64,000 nt of DNA from Spirochaetales bacterium (GCA_016839055.1 JAEKNX010000003.1:372001-436000), one strand, 5' to 3'. Shown: positions 50,909 to 60,071, numbered from the stretch's first letter. A program made the numbers and translations. Notes: generated by a model from the letters alone, not told the origin.

Positions 50909-52651
50909 ATGAATATGAAAAAAAATTTTAGAAAGGTCGTCTTAACTATTATTATTTTTCTTACGGTTATCACATTGTTTAATTGTACGATGGAAAATGA
51001 AATATATATAGTCACTTATGACGGAAACAGTAGTACAGGCGGCAGTGTTCCTGTTGACTCTGTGGAATACTCCAGCGGTTCTGTTGTAACTGTCCAGGCA
51101 AATACCGGAGGTCTTACAAAAAGCGGATATGAATTTATCGGATGGAATACTGCGTCTGACGGCAGTGGAACCCCCTATGAGCCGGGTCAGACCCTTTCCA
51201 TAGATGCCTCCAATGTAATTTTATATGCCCGATGGAACGGTTCTTCAGTTACATATGACGGCAACGGCAGTACGGGAGGTAGTGTTCCAGCAGAAACAAC
51301 AGAGTATACCTTTGATTCGGTTATTACAGTACTTGGTAACATAGGAAGCTTAGTAAAAAGCGGATATGTATTTGACGGCTGGAATACAGCATCCGACGGC
51401 AGCGGCACCTCTTATTCAACCGGCAGCACCTTCACAATAGGAACTACAGATATAACACTCTATGCAGAATGGTTAAAGTTTTCCATTGAAAGCATCAGAT
51501 ATGCATCTGATGCTGCTGAAGATGCTTATTTTGGATCCTCTGTAGGCATCTCGGGAGATTATGCAATAATCGGTGCAGAAGATGAAGACACAGGCGGTGA
51601 TGATGCCGGAGCTGCCTACATATTCAAGAATGACGGCTCAGAAAACTGGAGCGAGATTGATATTCTATATGCCTCCGATGCAGAGGCTGGAGACAAATTC
51701 GGAAGCTCCGTCAGTATATCCGGCAACTACGCTATAGTCGGTGCAGACGGGGGAGACACCGGCGGCGATGAGGCCGGATCAGCCTACATATTTAAGAATG
51801 ACGGTTCAGGAAACTGGAGCGAGATTGATATTCTATATGCCTCCGATGCAGAGGCTGGAGACAAATTCGCATGCTCTGTCAGTATATCCGGCAACTACGC
51901 TATAGTCGGTGCAAACAGGAAAGACACAGGTGGTTATAATACCGGAGTGGCCTACATTTTCAAGAATGACGGCTCCGGCAACTGGAGCGAGATTGCTATC
52001 TTACATGCCCCCGATACAGAAGGCTGGGAGGAGTTCGGAGGCTCCGTCAGCATCTCGGGTGATCATGTTCTTATAGGAGCTACCGGGGTTAGTCCCGACG
52101 GAGCAGCTTACATCTTTAGAAATAACGGTTCCGATTCTTGGGACCAGACTGCTTTCCTTCAGCCTGCGAATGCTAGCCGTCAGTCTTCGAGATCCAGTAA
52201 GGGCGGTAATTTTGGATGTTCTGTCAGTATATCGGACAATTATGCAATTATCGGTGCAGATTTTGAAGAAGTCAATGGTGATTCCTCAGGGGCTGCTCAC
52301 ATCTTCAGCAAAGACGGGGCAGGCAACTGGAGTGAGACTGCGGCTTTATCAGCCTCGGATGCAGATGATGGTGATTCCTTCGGTTGTTCCGTAGGAATTT
52401 CAGGTAATTACGCGATTGTTGGTGACCTTTCTAAATCAGTCAACGAAGATGGAAACATCGGAGCTGCCTACATTTTTAAAATTACGGATTCAGGCAATTG
52501 GCGCGAGACTGCTATTATCCATGCAACAGATGCCGAAGAATATGATCGTTTTGGATCCTCTGTAGGCATCTCTGATAATTATGCGATAGTCGGAGCAACC
52601 GGGGAAGACTCAGGCGGAGATGGTGCCGGCGCGGTTTATATATATAAATAA
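50909..52651 (+). CDS. Lipoprotein with two InlB repeats and seven FG-GAP-like repeats
   Basis: 580 residues. The signal (VVLTIIIFLTVITLFNC, lipobox LFNC) is followed by two InlB/Flg_new repeats at about residues 33-190: VTYDGN, GSVP, SGYEFIGWNTASDGSGT, YARW. From about 192 to the end seven FG-GAP-like units of about 55 residues follow, each with ASDAEAGDKFGSSVSISG, NYAIVGA and AYIFKNDGSGNWSE. They should form a seven-bladed propeller, as in integrin alpha chains. Units 2 and 3 are almost identical in DNA, which shows recent duplication. It is probably an adhesin or polysaccharide-binding surface protein. AAGGAGC precedes the ATG. It ends with a perfect hairpin. Confidence 0.88.
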   Translation: MNMKKNFRKVVLTIIIFLTVITLFNCTMENEIYIVTYDGNSSTGGSVPVDSVEYSSGSVVTVQANTGGLTKSGYEFIGWNTASDGSGTPYEPGQTLSIDASNVILYARWNGSSVTYDGNGSTGGSVPAETTEYTFDSVITVLGNIGSLVKSGYVFDGWNTASDGSGTSYSTGSTFTIGTTDITLYAEWLKFSIESIRYASDAAEDAYFGSSVGISGDYAIIGAEDEDTGGDDAGAAYIFKNDGSENWSEIDILYASDAEAGDKFGSSVSISGNYAIVGADGGDTGGDEAGSAYIFKNDGSGNWSEIDILYASDAEAGDKFACSVSISGNYAIVGANRKDTGGYNTGVAYIFKNDGSGNWSEIAILHAPDTEGWEEFGGSVSISGDHVLIGATGVSPDGAAYIFRNNGSDSWDQTAFLQPANASRQSSRSSKGGNFGCSVSISDNYAIIGADFEEVNGDSSGAAHIFSKDGAGNWSETAALSASDADDGDSFGCSVGISGNYAIVGDLSKSVNEDGNIGAAYIFKITDSGNWRETAIIHATDAEEYDRFGSSVGISDNYAIVGATGEDSGGDGAGAVYIYK

Positions 52652-52655
52652 ATCT

Positions 52656-52687
52656 TTCAGCAACTTACTGCATAGTAAGTTGCTGAA
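52656..52687 (+). terminator. Perfect 14-bp hairpin after the FG-GAP lipoprotein gene
   Basis: TTCAGCAACTTACT (52656-52669) and AGTAAGTTGCTGAA (52674-52687) pair without mismatch around GCAT. It starts five bases after the stop codon. The following AAAACAC is not a T-run, so the structure may protect the 3' end or act on the other strand as well. Confidence 0.6.
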
Positions 52688-52761
52688 AACACTCCACTGA
52701 TGGCTTCTCAACTCTTTCAGATGTTGAAAAATTTTACCATTGAAGATTTTATCATTCCCAG

Positions 52762-53024
52762 ATGGAATTAAAAATTAGCAAAATATCGGTTTTAATTATT
52801 GAAAAGTTTTTGTTTAATACGTAGATGAATTACTGGAAAATGGCCCGGTTCATATTATACGGAACAACACACCAGATTATGTTATATTGACTGAAGAGTC
52901 ATATAAACTGATTATTGATGATCTTATTTCAGCCAGACTTGATGCATCAGATAAGGATATAAAAGAGGAACGAGTAAAATCAGGAACTATTGATGATTTG
53001 ATGCAGGAAATCGATAGTGTTTGA
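52762..53024 (+). pseudogene. Frameshifted Phd/YefM-like antitoxin
   Basis: The C-terminal part reads YVDELLENGPVHIIRNNT, then DYVILTEESYKLII and a charged tail ending EIDSV, the pattern of Phd/YefM-type antitoxins (a small DNA-binding N-terminus, then a strand with L..Y and a toxin-binding tail). An ATG at 52762 gives a short N-terminus in another frame that ends before YVDELL, so at least one frameshift is needed. Its stop overlaps the GTG of the toxin gene by eight bases, as in intact type II modules. Confidence 0.7.
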
Positions 53025-53289
53025 ACTGAGTTGGACTAGTACTTTTGTAAAGACATCAAAGAAATTCTTTAAAAAGCACCCCCAATTAAAATCTGATTTT
53101 AAAGATTTATTAATTCAGCTTAAAGAAGATCCCTTTCAACAATGATTAAAATTAAACCAGCTGAAAGGTTGTCATAAAGAGAAATATTCTGTTAGTCTGA
53201 CCTATAGCTATAGAGTTGTATTGTATCTGAAAATAGTAAATAGAGAAATAATTCTTCTCGATATTGATTCTCATGATGATGTTTATTAA
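53017..53289 (+). pseudogene. RelE/ParE-like toxin with one nonsense codon
   Basis: The frame runs from GTG 53017 to the stop at 53287-53289, 90 residues, except for a TGA at 53143-53145 (codon 43). Before it: ELSWTSTFVKTSKKFFKKHP. After it: LKLNQLKGCHKEKYSVSLT, YSYRVVLYL, IILLDIDSHDDVY. This is the RelE/ParE fold with the usual L..LKG, S..YRV.Y and L..I..HD.VY blocks. The TGA sits where relatives often have a Trp, so a single TGG-to-TGA change has inactivated it. The 280 bases that follow (53290-53569) hold nothing I can identify. Confidence 0.8.
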
Positions 53290-53569
53290 TAAAAAGATAT
53301 AAGAATTACCACCAAAAGAGAATCCTGCATTGTCTCTGACCTTTTAACAGTGGTCAAACTGGTAACTCTAATAAACTGGCAACGTAGATTCATCAATGGA
53401 ATTAGACTACGCGACGGGGTCCGATTGCATTTTCACATACATTGTTATCAGGAATCAAAAAACTTCCGTCTTGCATGAGGAAAACAGCCTATATGAGTAT
53501 TGAATTGATAATATTTACTTTTAACTCTTTTCCTCTGTTAATAAAGATGTTTTTTGCAAATACTATTGT

Positions 53570-54487
53570 CTAATTGGATTTTTCTATAACAAGTTCAAGA
53601 TCCTGAGGATGATTCCCGAATTCCCGCCCAAAGATGTTGATCCCCTGATTATGTTTAGCTTCTTCCTTAACTCCAATTCTGACCGAGATAAAAGGATTTC
53701 TATTGAGATTTAGATCCTTGATTGTTATATCTGAACACTTCTCACCATTACAGATAGCCCTTTCCTCGTTTATCCGCCAGTTAACAAGAGAGCCATATTG
53801 AGTTTTGTGAATCCCCCACCAGGGAGGTGTAAGCTTCCCCTTCTTCCCGCCGAAATCACCAGGGGAGCGCCAGAAATCGATCTCCTGATCATTTATCCAG
53901 AGCGAAATATCTGATAAAACCCGGTTGTTAAAATAGGGCACTTCAGAACACAACTCTGCTGAGAACTCAAGAGAGAGGGGCGTCTCATCAAATCCTAAAG
54001 GATTTGGGAAATGGTATTCCAGGTGGCCGGTAGTAAACCAGATCAATTGCGCCTTTGTTCTTTCCGGAAAAAAGAATACTCGAAGATCATTCTTTTTTCC
54101 AATCTGCTCTATAGATGTGCAGATACCGCAGGGAGCTGTTACTTCCGACTGAATAAAGTTGCCTATAGGCATACTTATCCGTTCTACCGATTTTTTTATC
54201 TGTGGTTTTATAGCAATTTGAAGAGATATTTCACTGTACGCCAGGGAGCAGATCTTCTGAGTCCCCCGTATTCCCGGTTTGAAATCAATATGCAGCAGTC
54301 CGGCTTCCTCCAGCTTCTGGACATTGACTGTGGCAGTTGAGATTGGCATACCTAACGAAGAGGCAATCTCATTCAAATTCTTACTTCCAGAACTGAGCAG
54401 CTCGATGATATTCAGTCTCGGCTCTCCTGAGAGGGCCTGAGCGATTTTTTTAATATCTTTTATATCATATATCTTAAGACTTTCCAT
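53570..54487 (-). CDS. ArsR-like regulator with C-terminal effector domain
   Basis: From the ATG at 54487 this is 305 residues. The first 85 form a winged helix of ArsR type: IKKIAQALSGEPRLNIIELL, NLNEIASSLGMPISTATVNV and QKLEEAGLLHIDF. The rest is a strand-rich domain of about 200 residues with several Trp and Pro (YHFPNPLG, DFWRSPGDFGGKKGKLTPPWWG) of a type that occurs with ArsR-like regulators of sugar genes. It is divergent from the GH2 gene and probably controls it. A TTG twelve codons upstream is possible, but the dyad at 54499-54518 would then lie inside the gene. The effector is likely a sugar or glycoside. Confidence 0.8.
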   Translation of the reverse strand: MESLKIYDIKDIKKIAQALSGEPRLNIIELLSSGSKNLNEIASSLGMPISTATVNVQKLEEAGLLHIDFKPGIRGTQKICSLAYSEISLQIAIKPQIKKSVERISMPIGNFIQSEVTAPCGICTSIEQIGKKNDLRVFFFPERTKAQLIWFTTGHLEYHFPNPLGFDETPLSLEFSAELCSEVPYFNNRVLSDISLWINDQEIDFWRSPGDFGGKKGKLTPPWWGIHKTQYGSLVNWRINEERAICNGEKCSDITIKDLNLNRNPFISVRIGVKEEAKHNQGINIFGREFGNHPQDLELVIEKSN

Positions 54488-54498
54488 TTCCGGAGAAT

Positions 54499-54649
54499 AA
54501 CATACATTATTATATGTTTTCAACCTTTAGTTTAATAAATGTTGAATCAAATAGAACTCATATTTGGTCATATTTATAGCATCTGTCCGATAATTTCGGA
54601 TATTTGAGGAAATATTCTTGTTGACAGATTCAAATTTGGACAATAAGAT
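54499..54649 (+). promoter_or_regulatory. GH2 operon promoter and two candidate operators
   Basis: TTGACA (54621-54626) and TAAGAT (54644-54649) are 17 bases apart and put the transcript start near 54656, ahead of the ATG at 54681. Two dyads lie in the divergent region: AACATA..TATGTT (54499-54504 and 54513-54518) next to the regulator start, and TCCGA-TAATT-TCGGA (54586-54600) upstream of the promoter. Both are candidates for the ArsR-type protein. Confidence 0.6.
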
Positions 54650-54680
54650 TCATGTATTATTAAACATTATTGGAGATTTA

Positions 54681-56513
54681 ATGGGAGCTAATATTCAGTC
54701 AAAGACCTGGAAAGCTGTTCCGGGGCATATCATGACCCCCTGGGCGGATTCACTTGATCCTTCCTGTCCATTACCGGAATACCCAAGACCTCAGATGGTT
54801 CGCCGGACGTGGCAGAACCTTAACGGTATTTGGGATTACAGTATCACAAAGAAAAACGGGGCTATGCCGACGAGCTACGGAGAAGAAATTCTTGTACCCT
54901 TTGCAATAGAATCATCCCTCTCAGGGGTGAAAAAAGCCTTGAAGCCGGATGAAGAACTCTGGTACCGTCGTTTCTTCAGGGTTTCTGAGGATTGGGATGG
55001 AAAGCGTCTCCTGCTCCATTTTGAGGCTGTCGACTGGAAGTGTATCTGCTACTTAAACGGCATTAAGCTAGGTGAACACACAGGTGGTTACGTCCCTTTC
55101 AGCTTTGATATTACCGAGCACATGCAACCAGGCGACAATGAGTTGACGGTTTCGGTATGGGACCCGACCGACTCCCATTGGCAGCAGAAGGGGAAGCAGG
55201 TTATAAAGCCTAATACCATATATTATACCTCTACCAGCGGAATCTGGCAGACTGTCTGGCTGGAAGCTGTCGAGAAAGCTAACCATATTCAAAGGATTAA
55301 AATCACTCCAGATACAGATGCCTCAGAGCTGACTGTTGAAGTTGAAACATCCGAAGATGGAGAAGTTCGAGTTTCTGCCATGATAGGAGAAACTGTAATC
55401 GAAGAGGCCTCCGGCTTCTCAGGAAGAAAGGTAAAGTTGAATTTAGCCGAACCAAGACTCTGGACGCCTGATGATCCGTTCCTTTATGACCTTAAAGTTG
55501 AAATACTCTCTGACGGAGAGGTCGTTGATTCTATTGACAGCTATTTCGCCATGCGGAAAATAGAGATGAAAGAGGGCCCCGCCGGGTATCAACGTGTATT
55601 TCTAAACGATGAGCCAATTTTTCTACACGGCCCTCTTGATCAGGGCTACTGGCCTGACGGCGGCATGACAGCTCCCAGCGATGAGGCGCTGCTGTTTGAT
55701 ATTAAGAAAACAAAAGAGCTGGGTTTTAATATGACCCGAAAGCATATTAAAGTTGAGCCGAGACGATGGTACTACCATGCTGACAGGGAAGGGCTTATTG
55801 TAATGCAGGACATGGTGTCTGGCGGTAAAAATGGGGCCAATGAACTTATGACACGTATTACAATATTTTCGAACATAAGCCGGGCAGATGATAATCCCAG
55901 CGCCTATAGAAGAACATGGCGTCAGGATCCTGAATCACGCGTCGACTTTGAAAGAGAACTTATTAAGATTATGGATCACCTTTATAATGTCCCGTCACTC
56001 CTAATCTGGGTCATCTTTAATGAGTCATGGGGTCAGTACGATGCCCTCCGTATTTCAGATACTGCCAGGAATCATGACCCCACAAGACTATTTGATCACG
56101 CCTCCGGCTGGTTTGATCAGGGGGGAGGAGATTTTCGGAGTCTACACACCTATGTTATAAAACTCAAAAAACCAAAAAAACCGGACAAGAGGGTCTATTT
56201 TATATCCGAATATGGGGGATACAACCTCCAGTGCAAGGGCCACCTATGGGATGAAGATAGTGAGTGGGGCTATAGAATATTTAAAAACCGTGCAACTCTG
56301 CAGACAGCCTATGAACAGCTCATCCGTGATCAGCTTATTCCTCTTATTGAAAAAGGTCTCGGACTAGGGGTATATACCCAGTTCTCTGATGTGGAAATAG
56401 AGTCGAACGGATATTTCACCTATGATAGAAAGGTTCTGAAAATTGACGCTGAAGTAGTTAAAGGTTTGAACAAAGAGATCTATGCTGCTTTCAATAAAGC
56501 GGAGAAAAAATGA
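54681..56513 (+). CDS. Glycoside hydrolase family 2 enzyme
   Basis: The ATG at 54681 (TTGGAG in front, promoter upstream) gives 610 residues. The sugar-binding jelly-roll domain is at about 30-215 (RRTWQNLNGIWDY, LWYRRFF, CYLNGIKLGEHTGGYVPFSF). An immunoglobulin-like domain follows to about 320 and a TIM barrel to the end. The acid/base is the Glu in IWVIFNESWGQ (about residue 447) and the nucleophile is in FISEYGGY (about residue 510), both in the GH2 spacing. The enzyme lacks a signal peptide, so it hydrolyses an imported glycoside; galactoside, glucuronide and mannoside are all possible. The transporter gene overlaps it by four bases (ATGA). Confidence 0.9.
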   Translation: MGANIQSKTWKAVPGHIMTPWADSLDPSCPLPEYPRPQMVRRTWQNLNGIWDYSITKKNGAMPTSYGEEILVPFAIESSLSGVKKALKPDEELWYRRFFRVSEDWDGKRLLLHFEAVDWKCICYLNGIKLGEHTGGYVPFSFDITEHMQPGDNELTVSVWDPTDSHWQQKGKQVIKPNTIYYTSTSGIWQTVWLEAVEKANHIQRIKITPDTDASELTVEVETSEDGEVRVSAMIGETVIEEASGFSGRKVKLNLAEPRLWTPDDPFLYDLKVEILSDGEVVDSIDSYFAMRKIEMKEGPAGYQRVFLNDEPIFLHGPLDQGYWPDGGMTAPSDEALLFDIKKTKELGFNMTRKHIKVEPRRWYYHADREGLIVMQDMVSGGKNGANELMTRITIFSNISRADDNPSAYRRTWRQDPESRVDFERELIKIMDHLYNVPSLLIWVIFNESWGQYDALRISDTARNHDPTRLFDHASGWFDQGGGDFRSLHTYVIKLKKPKKPDKRVYFISEYGGYNLQCKGHLWDEDSEWGYRIFKNRATLQTAYEQLIRDQLIPLIEKGLGLGVYTQFSDVEIESNGYFTYDRKVLKIDAEVVKGLNKEIYAAFNKAEKK

Positions 56514-57802
56514 AAAACTTAGAAACGACAAAAATCGGAAAAAAGAACTGGATCGTTCTGGTACTTCTCGGCCTAAGCGGCCAAATAGCCTGGAATGTCG
56601 AGAACTCATGGTTCAACACATTTGTTTTTGATACCATTACTCCTGACCCGAAGCCTATTGCCGTCATGGTAGCGGTAAGCGCGATTGTGGCTACGGTGAC
56701 AACCCTTATTATAGGGACTTTAAGCGATAGAGTCGGAAAGCGTAAACCCTTTATTTTCGTCGGGTACACCCTCTGGGCCCTCTCTACCATTGCTTACCCG
56801 ATGGCAGGATGGACAAGAAACGTTCAGTTAGCTGTTTTTCTTGTTATTGCTTTAGACGCAATGATGACCTTTTTCGGTTCCACAGCTAACGATGCCACCT
56901 TTAACGCCTGGGTCACAGATATCACTGATGAGACAAACAGAGGGACTGTTGAGGGGGTGCTTATGATCCTCCCCGTTCTGGCCATAGTTATGGGTATGGG
57001 GCTTTCGGGAGTTCTGATAGACACTGTCGGATACTTCGCGTTCTTCCTCACTCTCGGAGGGTTTGTACTGATAATGGGCCTTATAGGATCTCTACTTCTA
57101 AAAGAGAGTCCCGGCTTGAGACCCAGAATTGAATCTTCCCAAAAAGGATTTTTTCTCGATCTCATAGATGTTTTCTCACCTAAAAGTATAAAGAAGAACA
57201 AAGAGCTCTACCTCGTATTCCTGACCATGGTACTCTACAACATCTCCATGGAGATAACGGCCCCTTATGGAATGATATATTTGAATAATTATCTTGAAAT
57301 AAGCAAATCCACAGCAGGCCTGCTTTCCACCATTGTAGCTCCAGTACTGATTATATTTGCGCTACCTATCGGAAAGCTCACCGACAAGGGGAAAGGCTTT
57401 ACCGTTATTACTTTCGGATACATAATTGGGTCTTTGGGATCGATCCTTTATTCATTCACTGATTCCCTTGTGTTTCTGGGCGTAACAACCGCGGTCCAGG
57501 CCATTGGTGTGTTGATGAATATAGTCCTTATGGTATGGATCCGAAACCTCATGCCCAAAGACGCAAGAGGTCAATTTCAGGGGGTAAGGATGATATTTAT
57601 GGTTGCCCTCCCTATGGTGATAGGACCGACTATCGGATCATTCCTTATCCAGAATTTCGGAATACCCACCGTGCTAAATGGGCAAGCCGGTTTTATACCT
57701 ACGCCACTTATATATCAAACTGCCGGCATCGTCAGCCTGCTTCCCCTTATCCCTGTCTATTTTCTCAGGAAACAGTGTAAGAAAAGCGGGATTACTATTT
57801 AG
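56510..57802 (+). CDS. MFS sugar/glycoside transporter (GPH-like)
   Basis: This 430-residue protein has twelve membrane helices and the pattern of the GPH/SLC45-like branch of the major facilitator group: GLSGQIAWNVENSWFNTFVF in the first helix, LIIGTLSDRVGKRKPFIFVGY with the loop 2-3 D-R-G-K-R motif, and the second-half counterpart IGKLTDKGKGFT. The branch transports sugars and glycosides with a cation. Its start overlaps the GH2 stop, so the substrate enters by this protein and is cleaved by the GH2 enzyme. It has no further co-directional gene. Confidence 0.9.
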   Translation: MKNLETTKIGKKNWIVLVLLGLSGQIAWNVENSWFNTFVFDTITPDPKPIAVMVAVSAIVATVTTLIIGTLSDRVGKRKPFIFVGYTLWALSTIAYPMAGWTRNVQLAVFLVIALDAMMTFFGSTANDATFNAWVTDITDETNRGTVEGVLMILPVLAIVMGMGLSGVLIDTVGYFAFFLTLGGFVLIMGLIGSLLLKESPGLRPRIESSQKGFFLDLIDVFSPKSIKKNKELYLVFLTMVLYNISMEITAPYGMIYLNNYLEISKSTAGLLSTIVAPVLIIFALPIGKLTDKGKGFTVITFGYIIGSLGSILYSFTDSLVFLGVTTAVQAIGVLMNIVLMVWIRNLMPKDARGQFQGVRMIFMVALPMVIGPTIGSFLIQNFGIPTVLNGQAGFIPTPLIYQTAGIVSLLPLIPVYFLRKQCKKSGITI

Positions 57803-58012
57803 TCTATACTCAGTTTCAGGAGCAGAAGAGCTTTGCTTAACTCAATATTCAAAATGATCTTCCGTTAAAGAAAGAATATCATTTTCACAATGTTACTCCT
57901 GAAAAAGGAAAATGAGATCTATAAGCGACATCTCACTCTTCAAAAAAAAAGCGACAGTTCAGGAAAAGTGATATGTGCCTGAAAGTTAAAAAACCATAGC
58001 ACGGCTTATAGA

Positions 58013-58765
58013 CTAGTCCGATGGAAAAAAACTACACCACTCGGAAATCATAAAATCGAGAAAACTCTTCTGATCTTTCACCCTGCTTTCAAAGGCTGCT
58101 TCTACATCCGTTTCCAGGGTTATCACGGGAATATCGAGAATCTCTGTTACGGATTGATTCAATGTTCCCGGTATTGAATCAATCTGATATACAAAGGGAG
58201 TAAGATTCCCTCTATGACGATTTAAAAAATCTACAGAATCCATCACCGGTTCCAGTGCTTCGGGGTGGCTAAAAATAATGGAATTGCCCAGAGCATAGTT
58301 TTTCATCGGATCGCGTTGTCTGGATTCATGGAGATCCAGAACGATATCCGGTTTTTGATCGGCTATATGGGTGAAGATCTCATAGGCCAGCTCCTGAACC
58401 TCCAATCCTCTCTCTTTCCCTGGGAAGGCGCGATTAAGATCTCCCAGCCAGTAAACGCTCCTTTCACCCGCCTTTACGGCCTCGATATTGGCCCGGGGAA
58501 GCACAATCACCCGGCCTTTCTTTAGGGCATATTCGCTGAAAGCCGAGGCTGCGGCTATTCCGGCGGGTTCGTTCCCGTGAATTCCGCCAACGATATAAAC
58601 GACGGGCCCGGGCTGGCCGCTATCAATGATAAATCCGGTGGTCTCAACATCCAGTCCCTCACAGAGAATGAAGGTTTCCTCACGTCCCTCACTCCCGGCG
58701 CAGCTATAGCATCCGCCGAGAATGCAGAATATAACAATCATGATCAGAAACAATCGCTTCACCAT
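58013..58765 (-). CDS. AstE/aspartoacylase-type lipoprotein amidohydrolase
   Basis: The 250-residue protein begins with a lipoprotein signal (LFLIMIVIFCILGGC, lipobox cysteine near residue 19). The zinc ligands of the M14-like AstE/ASPA family are visible: H and E in VGGIHGNEPAGIA, H in VLDLHESR, and the R-containing DLNRAFPGKE as substrate-binding loop; the catalytic Glu is probably in ITLETDVEA. The family removes acyl groups from N-acyl amino acids or acts as carboxypeptidase. The lipid anchor places it outside the cytoplasm. It is the last gene of the transport cluster, 9 bases after its paralogue. Confidence 0.85.
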   Translation of the reverse strand: MVKRLFLIMIVIFCILGGCYSCAGSEGREETFILCEGLDVETTGFIIDSGQPGPVVYIVGGIHGNEPAGIAAASAFSEYALKKGRVIVLPRANIEAVKAGERSVYWLGDLNRAFPGKERGLEVQELAYEIFTHIADQKPDIVLDLHESRQRDPMKNYALGNSIIFSHPEALEPVMDSVDFLNRHRGNLTPFVYQIDSIPGTLNQSVTEILDIPVITLETDVEAAFESRVKDQKSFLDFMISEWCSFFPSD

Positions 58766-58774
58766 CACCCAATC

Positions 58775-59902
58775 CTACTCGACCGGAAGAAGATAAGCTC
58801 CGACCCCTCTGGACACCATATTCTGGTAAGACGGAATTTCGGAGACAATCATCGCCTTGTTTCCATCATAGGATGACATAGAGATGATGAAGCTTTCAAT
58901 CCCAAAAAGGTGGCGGGCTACCCGGACCTCCAGGGGATGTCCATTCTCATCGTAGGGGACAAACAGGCGCCCAAGATCAGCAGCTTTTTCATACATCGGA
59001 TCCACTCCGGAGAGAACCAGAGCCTCATCTGTGCGACCCCTCAAACGGCCCTGAGATGCGTTAGCGCTTTCCATCAGAACGGCAAACGTTTCTGTCGAAT
59101 CGCCGAGCTCGCGATGCGTCAATCCCCGCAAGTTGACAGGAGAAGGTTCCAGTCCGATATTTACTTCATTCGACTGCATGGTTATAGCTACATCGGCGGC
59201 TATCGGCATTGCCCGCTCATGCGCAACTATTGCATTGATGACGGGATACTCCGGAGAAGCCTCATGAAGGTCTATGCTCAGATCTATTCCCTCGGTGTTT
59301 ATCATGTTACGGATAGCATAGCAGACTTGTTCTGTGAATGTACCATCTGCCCGGCCGGGATAACCGCGATTAAGATTACGTGTTTCACTTCCAGAGAGTT
59401 GCTGACCTGATGCTGCATGTATGTAAACATCGGGATCGGGCCACTGATGAACAGGGTTCGTCGCCCGGGAGCCGAAGCGGAACCAACGCTCTCCAAAGGG
59501 GGTCTCGATGTAAAAACGCTGGGGAGCTCCTTCCTGGGGATCATTATGAGTAAAAGCACTGCGATTCGACCGGGGAATGACGTAAAGGGTTCCCTTTTTA
59601 ACGACTACATTTTCAATTAGTACTACTGAGGCGATATAAGCCGCTGGTTCATTGGGGTGTGTTCCTCCCAGGACAAGCGTAGAACCTCCGGGTTCCCGTC
59701 CCTTCATAATATATACATCGGTGTCACCGTAGCTTCCCTCAAGCCCCGGGAAATAGGTGCTGAGCTTGACGACGCTGCTGACTCCGGGACCTGTAACAAT
59801 GGGCTCCTCCTGATACATGGAAAGGAACATCCTACCTGAGTAGAAAGTGACGATAAGAGCCCCTATCAGTATTATAATTGCAGAAATGTGTTTTCTCTTC
59901 AT
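58775..59902 (-). CDS. AstE/aspartoacylase-type amidohydrolase, membrane-anchored
   Basis: 375 residues with one N-terminal membrane helix (AIIILIGALIVTFYSGRMFL). Metal and substrate motifs are VLGGTHPNEPAAYIA (H..E), NLNRGYPGR and LSIDLHEASPEYP, and the candidate catalytic Glu is in AVLMESANAS. The protein is longer than the paralogue after it and has an inserted segment near residues 120-170 (HQWPDPDVYIHAASG). Two such enzymes next to each other, both outside the cytoplasm, suggest sequential processing of related N-acyl or gamma-linked amino acids. AGGAGGGG precedes the ATG. The 48-residue gene ends 8 bases upstream. Confidence 0.85.
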   Translation of the reverse strand: MKRKHISAIIILIGALIVTFYSGRMFLSMYQEEPIVTGPGVSSVVKLSTYFPGLEGSYGDTDVYIMKGREPGGSTLVLGGTHPNEPAAYIASVVLIENVVVKKGTLYVIPRSNRSAFTHNDPQEGAPQRFYIETPFGERWFRFGSRATNPVHQWPDPDVYIHAASGQQLSGSETRNLNRGYPGRADGTFTEQVCYAIRNMINTEGIDLSIDLHEASPEYPVINAIVAHERAMPIAADVAITMQSNEVNIGLEPSPVNLRGLTHRELGDSTETFAVLMESANASQGRLRGRTDEALVLSGVDPMYEKAADLGRLFVPYDENGHPLEVRVARHLFGIESFIISMSSYDGNKAMIVSEIPSYQNMVSRGVGAYLLPVE

Positions 59903-59910
59903 AACCCCTC

Positions 59911-60057
59911 CTATTTAATCATCAGCAATCGGAGCAGCAGGGGGATTAGAACTATCACTGCATTAGCCTGATCTTTTATTTTTTCTTTGCTTACCAGGTT
60001 TACAACCACAAAGATGCTTACCAGCAGTACTATTAATCGGTATATCCACGTAATCAT
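59911..60057 (-). CDS. 48-residue single-helix membrane protein (proposed small TRAP-like subunit)
   Basis: The frame starts ATG at 60057 with GGGAGG eight bases upstream and reads MITWIYRLIVLLVSIFVVVN, then LVSKEKIKDQANAVIVLIPL and LLRLLMIK. It has one long hydrophobic helix (residues 5-21), a short basic/acidic loop and a second hydrophobic stretch (33-47), so one or two membrane passes. It lies 14 bases after the DctM-like gene and 8 bases before the first AstE-like gene, in frame with a ribosome site, so it is a real gene. In TRAP systems this place is often held by DctQ (about 160-180 residues, four helices), which is otherwise missing here. Confidence 0.75.
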   Translation of the reverse strand: MITWIYRLIVLLVSIFVVVNLVSKEKIKDQANAVIVLIPLLLRLLMIK

Positions 60058-60071
60058 AGCGACCTCCCTTC

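Noticed and set aside
53143-53145. TGA in the toxin read as selenocysteine or recoded Trp
   Set aside because: No SECIS-like hairpin is visible after it, all other genes use TGA as stop, and the partner antitoxin is also broken, so a nonsense mutation is simpler.
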